From: Halarcobacter sp.
GTDB taxonomy: Bacteria; Campylobacterota; Campylobacteria; Campylobacterales; Arcobacteraceae
DNA: 64,000 bases
NCBI RefSeq assembly: GCF_963675975.1
Contig: NZ_OY780939.1
Coordinates: forward strand, 1,054,001 to 1,118,000
Direction: 5' to 3'
Made by a program: the position numbers and the translations under genes. Each line of letters begins with the position of its first letter. The stretch's first letter is position 1. The notes beneath the pieces were generated by a model, which was not told the DNA's origin, did no database searches, and saw nothing but the letters and a program-made list of their open reading frames with translations. Below are positions 10,292 through 19,827 of the stretch, in pieces.

Positions 10292-11413
10292 ATGAAATTT
10301 AATAAAGTATTAGATAATTGTAAAATATATGAGGCTGGAAAGCCTATAGAATTAGTTGTTAGAGAGTATGGGGTTGATACAAAAGATATAATTAAACTTG
10401 CTTCAAATGAAAACCCATATGGAACAAGTCCAAAAGTTATAAAAAAGATACAAGATTTGTCAAAAAATATGTTTATGTATCCAGATGATTCTATGTATGA
10501 ATTAAAAGAAGCATTGGCAAATAAATACAGTGTAGAGAGTCAAAATGTGATTGTAGGTGCAGGTAGTGACCAAATTATAGACTTTTTAGTAAAAGCTAAA
10601 TGTGATGAAAGTTCTAAAGTACTTATGGCAAAAACTACATTTGCAATGTATGAAATCTATGGTAGACAAACTGGCTGTACTATTTTAAAAACTGAAGATG
10701 GTATGCATAACTTAGAGCAATTTGAACAAATGTATAATGAACATAAGCCAGATATGATTTTCTTGTGTTTACCAAATAATCCTTTAGGTGAGTGTTTAGA
10801 TAGAGAAGATGTATATAATTTCTTATCAAAAGTAGACAAAGAAACATTAGTTGTAGTTGATTGTGCTTATATGGAATATGCTTCTTATAAAGATGAGAAA
10901 AAAGCTATTAAACCAGCTGAACTTATAGAAAAATTCCCAAATGCAGTGTATCTTGGAACATTCTCTAAAGCATATGCTTTAGGTGGGATGAGAACAGGAT
11001 ATGGTATTGGTCAAGTTAATTTAATTAAAACTTTATATAAAATCAGACCACCATTTAATATTACAACTTTATCATTAGCAGCTGCAATTGAAGCTTTAAA
11101 AGATGAAGAGTTTGTAAATGAGTGTATTAAATTAAATTTTGATGAGATGAAAAGATATGAAGAGTATGCAAAAAGAAAAGGCTTTTCTTATATAGAAAGT
11201 TATACAAACTTTATTACAATCAAATTTGACAATAAATATATCTCTTCAGATGTTGCTCAAAAACTTCTAGAAAGAGGTGTTATTGTTAGAGATTTAACAG
11301 GTTATGGAGTAAATGCAATAAGAATAACTATTGGAACACAAAAACAAAATACAAGAGTATTTAATACTTTAGATGAAGTTTTAGATTCATTAGATAAACA
11401 AGAGAATTTATAA
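10292..11413 (+). CDS. hisC: Histidinol-phosphate aminotransferase
   Basis: A 373-residue class I/II PLP aminotransferase. The PLP lysine is Lys226 in GTFSKAYALGG. LASNENPYGTSPKV near residue 37 and LPNNPLGECL near 160 are the substrate and PLP-ring contact motifs, and IRITIGTQKQN near the end supplies the carboxylate-binding arginine. HisC acts in histidine synthesis, and in many bacteria such enzymes also transaminate aromatic keto acids. Placement directly after pheA fits a role in phenylalanine synthesis as well. AAAGAGGATAAA gives a clear ribosome binding site. Confidence 0.93.
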   Translation: MKFNKVLDNCKIYEAGKPIELVVREYGVDTKDIIKLASNENPYGTSPKVIKKIQDLSKNMFMYPDDSMYELKEALANKYSVESQNVIVGAGSDQIIDFLVKAKCDESSKVLMAKTTFAMYEIYGRQTGCTILKTEDGMHNLEQFEQMYNEHKPDMIFLCLPNNPLGECLDREDVYNFLSKVDKETLVVVDCAYMEYASYKDEKKAIKPAELIEKFPNAVYLGTFSKAYALGGMRTGYGIGQVNLIKTLYKIRPPFNITTLSLAAAIEALKDEEFVNECIKLNFDEMKRYEEYAKRKGFSYIESYTNFITIKFDNKYISSDVAQKLLERGVIVRDLTGYGVNAIRITIGTQKQNTRVFNTLDEVLDSLDKQENL

Positions 11414-11419
11414 TTTATT

Positions 11420-13222
11420 ATGGAAATAAAAGATAAGAATTTAGAAGAATTAGAATCAATTTGTTCTGATATTAGAGGTAGAATCATCGATGTTGTATCA
11501 AGAAAAGGTGGGCACTTTTCTTCAACACTTGGAGCAGTGGAATTAACAGTTGCCATGCATAAAGTGTTTGATGTAAAGAAAGATCCATTTATATATGATG
11601 TATCACATCAATGTTACCCACATAAACTGATAAATGGAAGATGGGATGAGTTTGAAACTATTAGACAGTTTGGCGGTCTTAGTGGTTTTACAAAACCTAA
11701 AGAGTCTGATGCTGATTATTTTGTAGCAGGACATAGTTCAACCTCTATCTCTTTAGCTGTAGGTGCAGCTAAAGCTATAAAACTTAAAGGTGAAGACAGA
11801 ATCCCAGTTGTAATGATTGGAGATGGCTCTATGACAGCAGGTATGGTTTATGAAGCTCTAAATGAGTTGGGAGATAGAAAATACCCTGTTGTAATAATCT
11901 TGAATGACAATGAGATGTCAATAGCTAAGCCAATAGGTTCTATATCTAAATACTTATCAAAAATATTAGCAGGAAAATTCTATCAAGGTTTTAGAGATAG
12001 AGTTGATAGAAATATAGTACAAAAACTTCCAAGTGGAGCTACATATATAGCTAAAAAAATTGAAGAGAGTATGAAATTAATTACTCCTGGAATAATTTTT
12101 GAAGAGATGGGTGTAGATTATATTGGACCTATAGATGGACATGATTTAGAAGAGATTATTGAAACTTTAGAGATAGCAAAAGGTATGAATAAACCTGTAA
12201 TTGTCCACGCAAGAACTGTAAAAGGTAAAGGTTATAAACATGCCGAAGGTCAACAAGAACTTTGGCATGGAGTAGGGCCTTTTAATGTAGAAGATGGAAC
12301 TTTTGCTAAAAAATCATCTGCTAAATCAGCTACAGCAGTATATGCAGATGCCCTATTAGATTTAGCAAAAAAACATGAAAATGTAGTTGGTGTAACAGCA
12401 GCTATGCCAAGTGGAACAGGTATTGATAAACTTATGAAAGAGTTTCCAACAAGATTTTGGGATGTGGCAATTGCAGAACAACATGCAGTAACATCCATGG
12501 CAGCTATGGCAAAAGAGGGTTTTAAACCATTTATCACTATCTATTCTACATTTTTACAAAGAGGATTTGATCAAATAGTTCATGATGTTTGTATTTTAGG
12601 ATTACCTGTAGTTTTTGCTATTGATAGAGCAGGAATTGTAGGAAATGATGGAGAAACTCATCAAGGTGCCTTCGATATCTCATATTTAAGATTTTTACCA
12701 AATATGATACTTTGCGCTCCAAGAGATGACAAAACATTAGAATACTCTTTAGAGTTTGTATATACATTAGACAAACCCTGTGCAATAAGATATCCAAGAG
12801 GAGCTTTTGCCAATCTACCATTTGAAGCTAGTAAATTTGAGTTAGGTAAGGCAGAACTTCTAAAAGAGGGTGACTCAAATAAACTATTTATTGGATATGG
12901 AGCAGGTGTAAATAGAGCCTATGAAACAGAAAAACTTCATAATGATGATATTGCTATATTAGACTTAAGATTTGTAAAACCTTTAGATGAAGATACATTA
13001 AAAGATTTAGCTAAAAAGTACAACGATTGGTATATTTTTAGTGACTCTCAAAAACAAGGTGGTGTAGCAAGTGCTATCTTAGAGTTTATAAATAAAGAAA
13101 AAATCTGTGTAAATGTAACATCTTTTGAATATGAAGATGAATTTATAGAGCATGGAGATACAAAAAAAGTTGAAGAGTATTTAGGATTAAATCCTAGTCA
13201 ATTAGTTGAAAGGATAAAATAG
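11420..13222 (+). CDS. dxs: 1-deoxy-D-xylulose-5-phosphate synthase
   Basis: A 600-residue thiamine-diphosphate enzyme that condenses pyruvate and glyceraldehyde 3-phosphate, the first step of the MEP isoprenoid pathway. The N-terminal GGHFSSTLGAVELTVA holds His32. VAGHSSTSIS supplies a second histidine (105). GDGSMTAGMVYEALN (from 134) is the metal/ThDP-binding motif. The transketolase-like pyrimidine domain begins near 300 (DVAIAEQHAVTSMA includes the catalytic Glu). The C-terminal domain ends at 600. Length is slightly below the usual 620. It lies six bases after hisC. In Campylobacter jejuni fliF, fliG and fliH stand between these two genes; here they do not. Confidence 0.96.
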   Translation: MEIKDKNLEELESICSDIRGRIIDVVSRKGGHFSSTLGAVELTVAMHKVFDVKKDPFIYDVSHQCYPHKLINGRWDEFETIRQFGGLSGFTKPKESDADYFVAGHSSTSISLAVGAAKAIKLKGEDRIPVVMIGDGSMTAGMVYEALNELGDRKYPVVIILNDNEMSIAKPIGSISKYLSKILAGKFYQGFRDRVDRNIVQKLPSGATYIAKKIEESMKLITPGIIFEEMGVDYIGPIDGHDLEEIIETLEIAKGMNKPVIVHARTVKGKGYKHAEGQQELWHGVGPFNVEDGTFAKKSSAKSATAVYADALLDLAKKHENVVGVTAAMPSGTGIDKLMKEFPTRFWDVAIAEQHAVTSMAAMAKEGFKPFITIYSTFLQRGFDQIVHDVCILGLPVVFAIDRAGIVGNDGETHQGAFDISYLRFLPNMILCAPRDDKTLEYSLEFVYTLDKPCAIRYPRGAFANLPFEASKFELGKAELLKEGDSNKLFIGYGAGVNRAYETEKLHNDDIAILDLRFVKPLDEDTLKDLAKKYNDWYIFSDSQKQGGVASAILEFINKEKICVNVTSFEYEDEFIEHGDTKKVEEYLGLNPSQLVERIK

Positions 13223-13239
13223 TAGTTTAAAACTACTAT
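13219..13239. terminator. Bidirectional terminator between dxs and the Tad operon
   Basis: ATAGTAGTTT (13219-13228) pairs with AAACTACTAT (13230-13239); in practice a seven-base or longer stem with a short AT loop. It lies between convergent stops (dxs 13222, secretin 13236). The flanks contain T/A runs but no long T tract. Confidence 0.55.
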
Positions 13240-14810
13240 TCATATCCTAGAATTTGATTAACCTTTTTTTGGTGTAACTCTTCTGGAGTTGGTTCTTTTA
13301 TTTTTGTAGATTTTTTTATTGTATCAACTTTATTTTTTTCTGTTTCTATTGAGCCTTTTTTATCTTCTTTAAGTCTTTTAAAAGACCGGTCGAAAATATT
13401 ATCTTCATCTAGATATTTAGATGTATCTAACATTCTTTTTTTAGTATTTTTATATCCATTAGCTTGATTATTCGTTTCTGGGTCAATTATTTCAGGAGTT
13501 AAGAAAAAAACTAATTCACTTTTTCCTTCTTTAAATACTTTACTTCTAAATAAAAATCCTAATACTGGAACATCTCCAAGTGCAGGTATTTTATCTAAGT
13601 CATATGAATTTTGAGTATTAATAAGTCCCCCTAAAACTATCGTAGAGTTATTTTTTGCAAGTACATTAGTTGTAACTTCATTTTCTAGGAAACTTGGTAT
13701 ATCATCTACAGTTTGTGTCCAATCAATTTTTGTATTACTTGTAGTGATTTCTAAGTCAACATAGTTATCATTCATTACGTTTTTTGCTTTTATATTTAAT
13801 TGAAGCCCATATTTGATCTTTTCTACATCAGTTGATGGTATACCTTCTGCAGTGGTAGTTTGAGTTTTAATTCTTATTGTTCCCCCTGCATGAAAAGATG
13901 CATCTTTGTTTTCTAATGTAATTAACGTAGTTTCATCTAAAATATTAGCTATCCCCTCTTGTGCTAAATATTGAAGTACAAGTGATGTGTTGAAAAATTT
14001 ACCTAAGTAGTTAGCTGCACCACTTAATCCTCCAGTTAAAGATACAGCATTTTGCATAATATTATCAATAGCAGTATCAACTCCTTCTATGTATTGATCT
14101 CTTACATCTGAGTCACTTACTCGACCTAAAGAGGATATTTTATCAATTTCTTTAACTTCATTATTAATTACTTCATAAAAAGTATATTCTTGACTGTTTT
14201 TTCTAGAAATAGCCCAGTTATTCTTTAAATTCAAACCTTTATCATTATCTATTTCAACTGCGAATAATTTTACACGAATCATTTTAGATGGAGTAGAAGT
14301 CTCAATCATATCAACTAATTTTTCATCAGTTTTAATACCAGCTTTTTTAAATGTATCAATAACTAAATCTTTTTCTCTATAATTTTTTACAAAACCTTTT
14401 AGTATGATTGTATCATTTGCTTGTTCAATAATTAGATCTGGATAAGTTGCTTTTACAATAGAGATAATTGTATCTAGATTTTGCATAATACTAAAATTTA
14501 TATGGATTGATTCACCATTTTCTAAAGTAACTATTGCACCTTCATTTCCAATATTTTTACCTAAAATTTTTAGTTTTGTTAGAGGCGACTCAAGACTATC
14601 TATAAAATCAGCACTTATATTTTCACTATTTGTCAATTGAATATTTTTAATTCTAGAATCAAATACTAAAGTTCTATAATTATTAAGTGGCAAATATATT
14701 GTACTATCATGAAAGTCTTTTTGATATATAACTTTATCATTAATATCATAGGCAAAACTAAAATTAGCTGTAAATAAAAATAAAAATAAAACCTTAAAAA
14801 AATACTTCAT
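13236..14810 (-). CDS. Tad/Flp pilus outer-membrane secretin (RcpA/CpaC type)
   Basis: A 524-residue secretin that should form the outer-membrane channel of the Tad pilus. It begins with a signal peptide (about residues 1-20, ending near NFSFAYD). An N-terminal pilus-assembly domain and a BON-like segment (about 125-190) follow. The secretin core ends with VLGGLINTQNSYDLDKIPALGD and VPVLGFLFRSKVF, then ELVFFLTPEII, the family C-terminal signature. A charged tail of about 65 residues (Lys/Glu-rich) extends past the secretin domain and is unusual. It is the last gene of the ten-gene minus-strand Tad operon; in most Tad loci the secretin comes early. No separate pilotin lipoprotein is seen nearby. 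Confidence 0.9.
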   Translation of the reverse strand: MKYFFKVLFLFLFTANFSFAYDINDKVIYQKDFHDSTIYLPLNNYRTLVFDSRIKNIQLTNSENISADFIDSLESPLTKLKILGKNIGNEGAIVTLENGESIHINFSIMQNLDTIISIVKATYPDLIIEQANDTIILKGFVKNYREKDLVIDTFKKAGIKTDEKLVDMIETSTPSKMIRVKLFAVEIDNDKGLNLKNNWAISRKNSQEYTFYEVINNEVKEIDKISSLGRVSDSDVRDQYIEGVDTAIDNIMQNAVSLTGGLSGAANYLGKFFNTSLVLQYLAQEGIANILDETTLITLENKDASFHAGGTIRIKTQTTTAEGIPSTDVEKIKYGLQLNIKAKNVMNDNYVDLEITTSNTKIDWTQTVDDIPSFLENEVTTNVLAKNNSTIVLGGLINTQNSYDLDKIPALGDVPVLGFLFRSKVFKEGKSELVFFLTPEIIDPETNNQANGYKNTKKRMLDTSKYLDEDNIFDRSFKRLKEDKKGSIETEKNKVDTIKKSTKIKEPTPEELHQKKVNQILGYE

Positions 14811-14820
14811 TATAAAACTC

Positions 14821-15258
14821 CTATTCTGAATATGTTATTGTTAGAGTACATGTTACAGTACCAGGACCACTTTCATTGAAGACAGCCCTTCTACTAACTA
14901 TTTGTTTATTGTAAAATGATACACCACTGTCTAATTGCGTAGTGAAGATAACTTGATAATTAGGTGGAACAATTGTATTGTCTATATTACAAACTACATT
15001 CCCTGAACTAATTTGTGCAATACCATTTACAGCTATATTATTTGCTCTTGTAACAAAAGTATTTATTGTAATTGCTCCAATGCCATTTGTTGATATTAAT
15101 CTGGCTCCATAATCGCTGATTGCATCCATATTATCTTTTACTCTTGCAATTTTTGCATAATTAAGAACAAAAAAGAATAAAGTAACAAAGCCTATAAACA
15201 TTACTATCCAAAGTAAAATATTTTCAATATAAGCTTTTTTCATATCATTTATTTTCAC
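14821..15258 (-). CDS. TadE-like minor pilin-like protein
   Basis: A 145-residue protein with one N-terminal hydrophobic helix (about residues 14-32, ILLWIVMFIGFVTLFFFVL) followed by a small exported domain with two or three cysteines. This is the layout of TadE/TadF pseudopilins, which sit in or under the Flp pilus. The frame begins with GTG at 15258, overlapping the stop of the preceding gene (GTGA). An ATG five codons later gives MKKAYIENIL, which resembles MKKAFIDQM of the large protein at 21434-23854, and is an alternative start. Sequence similarity to known TadE proteins is weak; position and topology carry the call. Confidence 0.65.
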   Translation of the reverse strand: MKINDMKKAYIENILLWIVMFIGFVTLFFFVLNYAKIARVKDNMDAISDYGARLISTNGIGAITINTFVTRANNIAVNGIAQISSGNVVCNIDNTIVPPNYQVIFTTQLDSGVSFYNKQIVSRRAVFNESGPGTVTCTLTITYSE

Positions 15259-16409
15259 TTTTCTAACTTTTTATATTCTGAAAAAGATATATCTCTTACA
15301 TCTTTTTTGTTTACATAAGTTCCATCACATAAGATATACCAATCAGGTTGTATCTTAGATTTACTAACATATGACATAATATAGTTTTTATGTATTTTGT
15401 TATTAATTTTTGCTCTAAATGATGGCTTAGTTCTTAGATAAATATTATGTGACAATCCAATTAATAATTTGTCAGTTTTTGAACATTCATCTTTATAACC
15501 TTCTGTAATTTTTGCTTTTTTAACTGTTTTTTTATCGTTATTATTTGCATAAGATATAGTGGCAGTTTTTGTTAAAGTTTTATCTTTAGGCGTATACCAT
15601 TTTATTGGATAAGTAGGTTTTCTATATGAAACTGGTTTAACAAGTTTTTTCTTTTGTACTATTTTTTTAGGTTTCTCTTCTTTTTTCTCTTCATCATCTT
15701 CTTCAATTTTCGATTTAACCATCCAAAGTTGTTTACCTTTATTGTAGTCATCTATTAATTTCAACAATACTTTTTCTTTTATGTCAAGAATTATTTCATC
15801 TGCTTTTACATTAATTATCTCTTCAACTTGTTGTTTTTTTACAAGTTTTTTAATTTTTTTCTTGTATAACGCTTTTTCAGATTCTACACCTTCACTTAAG
15901 AAACCTAATATTTTAATATTTTTTGCCACATATTGAACGGCATAATTATTAACATCTTTTCCTTTTTGATAAACGGATATTATTTTTATAATATCATTAG
16001 GTTCTAATGAAAAGTTTGGGTTCTCAAAAAGTTTCATTGACATATTATAACTGTTATATTTAAAATCTAAAGATTTTTCTTCCACAATTTCGATTTTATT
16101 TGATAGCTTTTCTTTTAAAAAGGCTTCATTTTGATAAATTGTTTCTTTTGCATATTTACCAAGTATTTCCTGTTTTAATAAGGGTTTTGTTAAAACGAAT
16201 TGTCTTGCAATAACAGTTTTTTTAAGATGGCTCTCATTTATAAGAGTATCTTTACTAATTGTGTTTTTTGCAACATATACATTTACTAATCTATTGTTAT
16301 CTTGTGCAACTTTTTCTTTCTCTTTATAAAAATAAAAAGATATTGCTATTGCTGTTAGTAATAAAGATACTAAAACTATAATAACTGCTAACTGTTTGTC
16401 AAACTTCAT
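15255..16409 (-). CDS. cpaB: Flp pilus assembly protein CpaB/RcpC with C-terminal SH3-like extension
   Basis: A 384-residue periplasmic protein anchored by one N-terminal helix (about residues 8-27). Residues 42-105 form a SAF domain (NVYVAKNTISKDTLINES, then NEAFLKEKL), the hallmark of CpaB/RcpC, which works with the secretin in Tad pilus assembly. A Lys/Glu-rich linker (about 180-290) follows, and then an SH3b-like module (about 312-375; NIYLRTKPSFRAKINNKI and the PDWYILCDGTYV stretch). Typical CpaB proteins are about 250-300 residues, so the C-terminal module is an addition that could bind peptidoglycan. It overlaps the TadE-like gene by four bases. Confidence 0.82.
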   Translation of the reverse strand: MKFDKQLAVIIVLVSLLLTAIAISFYFYKEKEKVAQDNNRLVNVYVAKNTISKDTLINESHLKKTVIARQFVLTKPLLKQEILGKYAKETIYQNEAFLKEKLSNKIEIVEEKSLDFKYNSYNMSMKLFENPNFSLEPNDIIKIISVYQKGKDVNNYAVQYVAKNIKILGFLSEGVESEKALYKKKIKKLVKKQQVEEIINVKADEIILDIKEKVLLKLIDDYNKGKQLWMVKSKIEEDDEEKKEEKPKKIVQKKKLVKPVSYRKPTYPIKWYTPKDKTLTKTATISYANNNDKKTVKKAKITEGYKDECSKTDKLLIGLSHNIYLRTKPSFRAKINNKIHKNYIMSYVSKSKIQPDWYILCDGTYVNKKDVRDISFSEYKKLEK

Positions 16410-16418
16410 ACTTTTCCT

Positions 16419-17276
16419 TTACATTCCTAAACCTAATTCTAATTGACCTGCCATCATTGGAAAAACAATAAAGGCTCCTAATGCAGGCAAAACAAAAACA
16501 AATAAAACCAAAATAAGATACATATTAAGAGTATTAACTTTACCTTTAATTTTATAAAATTTTTCTTGCCTCATCTCATCTGACTGAGTTGAAAATATAT
16601 TTTTAACTCCAATTCCTGCCTCTTCACTAAGAATTAAGAAATCTACAATTTTTCCTAAATCATCAGAATCAACTCTTTTTTTCAAATTTTCATAAGCTTT
16701 TTTTGTTGTATAATTAGTCATTTCATACTCTAATATGGCAATCTCTTTTAGTAATTCTTCATCTAATATCCCATGAGCTCTAGTGGATACTGTAAAAAAG
16801 GCATTTTTTAAACCTCCTCCTGCTTCTAATATTACATTAATTAAATCTAAAAATACACCCAAATCATTGTTTATTTTCTCTGCTCTTTCATTTTTAGATA
16901 TGTAAATATATATTTTACCACCAAAAAATATAGCTATTATAGCTATTAAAACACCTATTATAACACTAAGAAGTGTAGCTTTCATTATTACAGGTATTGC
17001 TATACCTAAAATTATTCCAATAAGTGCAATTACAAATTTTCCTTCATTGTATTCTTTTTTAGTTAAACCAGCTTGGATTAATTTAAAATAAAATTCTTTA
17101 TCATCTTTCTCATCGGCACTTTTATTTTTTACATCTTTTTGTTGATCAATAATAGCTAATGCATCAAGTTTTGATAATTGGACAATCTGTTTTTTTTGTC
17201 CTTGTGAATCATAAATATACCAAACAACAATAAATATTACTATTACAATTACAGGTAGGAAAAATATTAAATTCAT
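16419..17276 (-). CDS. tadC: Tad pilus inner-membrane platform protein TadC
   Basis: A 285-residue inner-membrane protein with a type II secretion F (T2SSF) domain. There is an N-terminal helix, a pair of helices around residues 80-125, and a final hydrophobic hairpin after the cytoplasmic four-helix domain (about 145-235). The signature LILSEEAGIGVKNIFSTQSDEMR matches TadC. With TadB it forms the platform on which the TadA ATPase acts. Its ATG shares the TAATG junction with the TadB stop (one-base overlap), so the pair is coupled. Confidence 0.88.
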   Translation of the reverse strand: MNLIFFLPVIVIVIFIVVWYIYDSQGQKKQIVQLSKLDALAIIDQQKDVKNKSADEKDDKEFYFKLIQAGLTKKEYNEGKFVIALIGIILGIAIPVIMKATLLSVIIGVLIAIIAIFFGGKIYIYISKNERAEKINNDLGVFLDLINVILEAGGGLKNAFFTVSTRAHGILDEELLKEIAILEYEMTNYTTKKAYENLKKRVDSDDLGKIVDFLILSEEAGIGVKNIFSTQSDEMRQEKFYKIKGKVNTLNMYLILVLFVFVLPALGAFIVFPMMAGQLELGLGM

Positions 17277-18205
17277 TATTTAACCTTTGTTAATAAATTA
17301 TTTACAAATAAACCAAAGGCAACCCAAACAATTATAAAAAACATTTGAATTTGACCCTCACTGCTTCCAAAAAAGTGTCTATCTAAAACACCATTTAAAG
17401 AACTGTCCATCATTTGATAAGTAAATACTACAAGGCCAATTATCATGTAACTTCCAATCTTTATCTCTTTAGTTGAAGATGTGATTTCTTGCTTTATTTC
17501 CCCTTGATCATGGAGTGTTTTTCTTAGTTTTTCTAAGGTATTTGAAAATTTACCCCCAGATTGCCTACCAATCGAGATTGTTAAGTAGAAAATTCTTAAT
17601 TCTTTTGACTCAACTAACTTAAACATTTTTTCAAAAGCTTTGTTCTCACCAATAATATCTTTTTCCATAAGATATATATTAAAAGTATCTTTTGTAAATT
17701 TTGATTTTGAAGTCATAACAGCTTTTGTCAAGGACTGTTCAAATCCAACTCCACTTTTCATCATACTAGTAACTTTATCTATAATTACTTTTAGTCCATA
17801 ATTAAACTCTTCTTCTCTATTTGAAATTATTTTTTTCAAAACTAAAAGTGGGAAAAAAGAGAAAACAACCCAGCTTATTGCAAATACTACTGGGTTTGTA
17901 ATAGCAAAATTTACAAATGCAGCAGCAAGGAATCCAAATCCTACAGAAATTAATATAAAAATAGGTTCAGCTAAAGGTGATAAAAAGCCTGCATATGAAA
18001 GTTTTTTACCTAACCAATTTCTATCTTTATTAAAAAACCGACTTCTTTTTTTTGCTTCTGCTAATATCTCATTTTGATCATTTGATAATTTTTTAATAAT
18101 TCTATTTTGTTTATTAAAATTTATTGAATAGTTATATATTAAAATAATACTAGTAATTGTTAAGATAGGTATAATTACTGATAAAATAAGAAATTGAATG
18201 TCCAT
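17276..18205 (-). CDS. tadB: Tad pilus inner-membrane platform protein TadB
   Basis: A 309-residue T2SSF-domain membrane protein. An N-terminal helix is followed by a cytoplasmic stretch, two helices (about 80-125), the cytoplasmic domain with SMMKSGVGFEQSLTKAV and ISIGRQSGGKFSNTLEKL, and two C-terminal helices. The S-G-G-x-x-x-x-x-L-E motif is typical of TadB. The gene lies three bases after tadA and overlaps tadC by one base, as in most Tad operons. Role: inner-membrane platform for pilus polymerisation. Confidence 0.9.
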   Translation of the reverse strand: MDIQFLILSVIIPILTITSIILIYNYSINFNKQNRIIKKLSNDQNEILAEAKKRSRFFNKDRNWLGKKLSYAGFLSPLAEPIFILISVGFGFLAAAFVNFAITNPVVFAISWVVFSFFPLLVLKKIISNREEEFNYGLKVIIDKVTSMMKSGVGFEQSLTKAVMTSKSKFTKDTFNIYLMEKDIIGENKAFEKMFKLVESKELRIFYLTISIGRQSGGKFSNTLEKLRKTLHDQGEIKQEITSSTKEIKIGSYMIIGLVVFTYQMMDSSLNGVLDRHFFGSSEGQIQMFFIIVWVAFGLFVNNLLTKVK

Positions 18206-18208
18206 ATA

Positions 18209-19825
18209 CTAATAATCCTTATCTATTTTTTGAAAATGTGGCCATTTATGGAATAATTTTGGATCATTTCTTAAGAATATATCTAAAAATTCATTTTTCC
18301 ATCCACACATTTTATTTGGTAAATCTTTTTCTAATTCTTCAATTAACATTGATTTTGGCATCTCAAACTCTTTGTCAAAAATAGATAAATCAATATCTAC
18401 ACCAAACATATTCATTTGAGAAACTGTTCTACTAGGTGTTGATACAACTTCAAAAGTTCCTCTAGTTTTAGTCATATCACTAGTATCTCTTTTGAATTCA
18501 AATATATTATTCAAAGATACTACTGCACCGTCTTCAATTCTTTTTTCTACTTCTGAAACAGTAATAACTTTTCTGGTACCATCGGGAAATCTAACTAGTT
18601 GAATAATAATATCTATTGCAGAAACAATTTGTGCTCTAATAAAATTGATATTTGCACTAGGTCTGGCTTCTAGATACATATTCTCAATTCTTACTAATGC
18701 TTCTTTTGTATTATCGGCGTGAACAGTAGTCATAGAACCAGGATGTCCTGTATTCATAGCATTTAACATTACAACAATTTCCCCACCTCTACACTCACCA
18801 ACTATAATCCTTCTTGGCGATGATCTTAGAGCTGATCTTAATAAAAAGTCAAGAGTAATAGCACCTTTGCCTTCTTCATTTGCCATTCTTGCTTCATATT
18901 GTCTAATTGTATTACATGGCATTTGAGGTTGCATCTCTTTAGTATCTTCAATTACCATTAATTGCTCATTAGGATCAATAAATCTTGTCATAGCATTTAA
19001 AAATGTTGTTTTACCACTTGATGTACCACCTGATACAATCATATTACACTTACCTTTTGCAATTTTTAGTAAAAAATAAGCCATTTTATAATCCATTTGC
19101 CCAGAATCAATGAGAGATTCTAGTAATAATGGTAAGTAATTAAATTTTCTTATTGTTACACAACTTCCATCATTTGCTGCAATAGGAGGTATTTGTACTT
19201 CTACCCTTGAACCATCCTTAAGTTTACTTGACATAATAGGGTGTGCTTCGTCAATTTTTCTATTATTTTCTGCAAGCATTTTATCTATTACTTTTCTTAA
19301 TTCTTCTTCACTTCTAAAGGTGAAAGGTGTTCTAACTGTTTTACCTTTATAGATAATATCAATATAATCTTTTGTATTAACTATAACGTCATTTAAACCA
19401 TCTTTTGCAATCTCAAAAATACTTGTTATTGGTCCATAGCCCACTATATTGTTTATAATAAATTCTTTAATCTCTTCTAGAATATCTTTTGGTAATTTAC
19501 TCGCTTGTTTAAAAGATAAAATAAATTCAGGTAAAACCTCTTCTAAAGAATCCCTAACTATCTTTTTATCAGATTTTAAATTTATCATAAATGTATCATT
19601 TATCTCATATGCAATTTCTAATAATTTTTCATTATGATAAATTTTTGGAAAATCAAGTTCATGATTTTCAGCTTTTTTTCTTTTAACTTTTTCAATTTTT
19701 TCTTCAAAGTCATCTTCAAAAGTAATTTCATCTTCATTTTTTTCAACTTCATCATATGCAAAAGATTGTTTTTTAATCTCTTTTTTTTGTTCTTCTTCTG
19801 TAATAAGATTTCTTAAATTTCTCAA
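18209..19825 (-). CDS. tadA: Tad pilus assembly ATPase TadA (CpaF family)
   Basis: A 538-residue secretion ATPase that powers Flp pilus extension. The Walker A motif is VSGGTSSGKTTFLNAM near residue 268-283. The Asp box EDTKEMQP, the R-S-S-P-R-R-I-I-V-G-E-C-R-G Walker B region and HADNTKEAL (His box) follow in CpaF order. The N-terminal 60 residues are highly acidic and lysine-rich and probably disordered. The C-terminus is about 80 residues longer than the ATPase core. It lies three bases from the flanking genes tadZ and tadB, so the operon is tightly packed. Confidence 0.94.
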   Translation of the reverse strand: MRNLRNLITEEEQKKEIKKQSFAYDEVEKNEDEITFEDDFEEKIEKVKRKKAENHELDFPKIYHNEKLLEIAYEINDTFMINLKSDKKIVRDSLEEVLPEFILSFKQASKLPKDILEEIKEFIINNIVGYGPITSIFEIAKDGLNDVIVNTKDYIDIIYKGKTVRTPFTFRSEEELRKVIDKMLAENNRKIDEAHPIMSSKLKDGSRVEVQIPPIAANDGSCVTIRKFNYLPLLLESLIDSGQMDYKMAYFLLKIAKGKCNMIVSGGTSSGKTTFLNAMTRFIDPNEQLMVIEDTKEMQPQMPCNTIRQYEARMANEEGKGAITLDFLLRSALRSSPRRIIVGECRGGEIVVMLNAMNTGHPGSMTTVHADNTKEALVRIENMYLEARPSANINFIRAQIVSAIDIIIQLVRFPDGTRKVITVSEVEKRIEDGAVVSLNNIFEFKRDTSDMTKTRGTFEVVSTPSRTVSQMNMFGVDIDLSIFDKEFEMPKSMLIEELEKDLPNKMCGWKNEFLDIFLRNDPKLFHKWPHFQKIDKDY

Positions 19826-19827
19826 TT

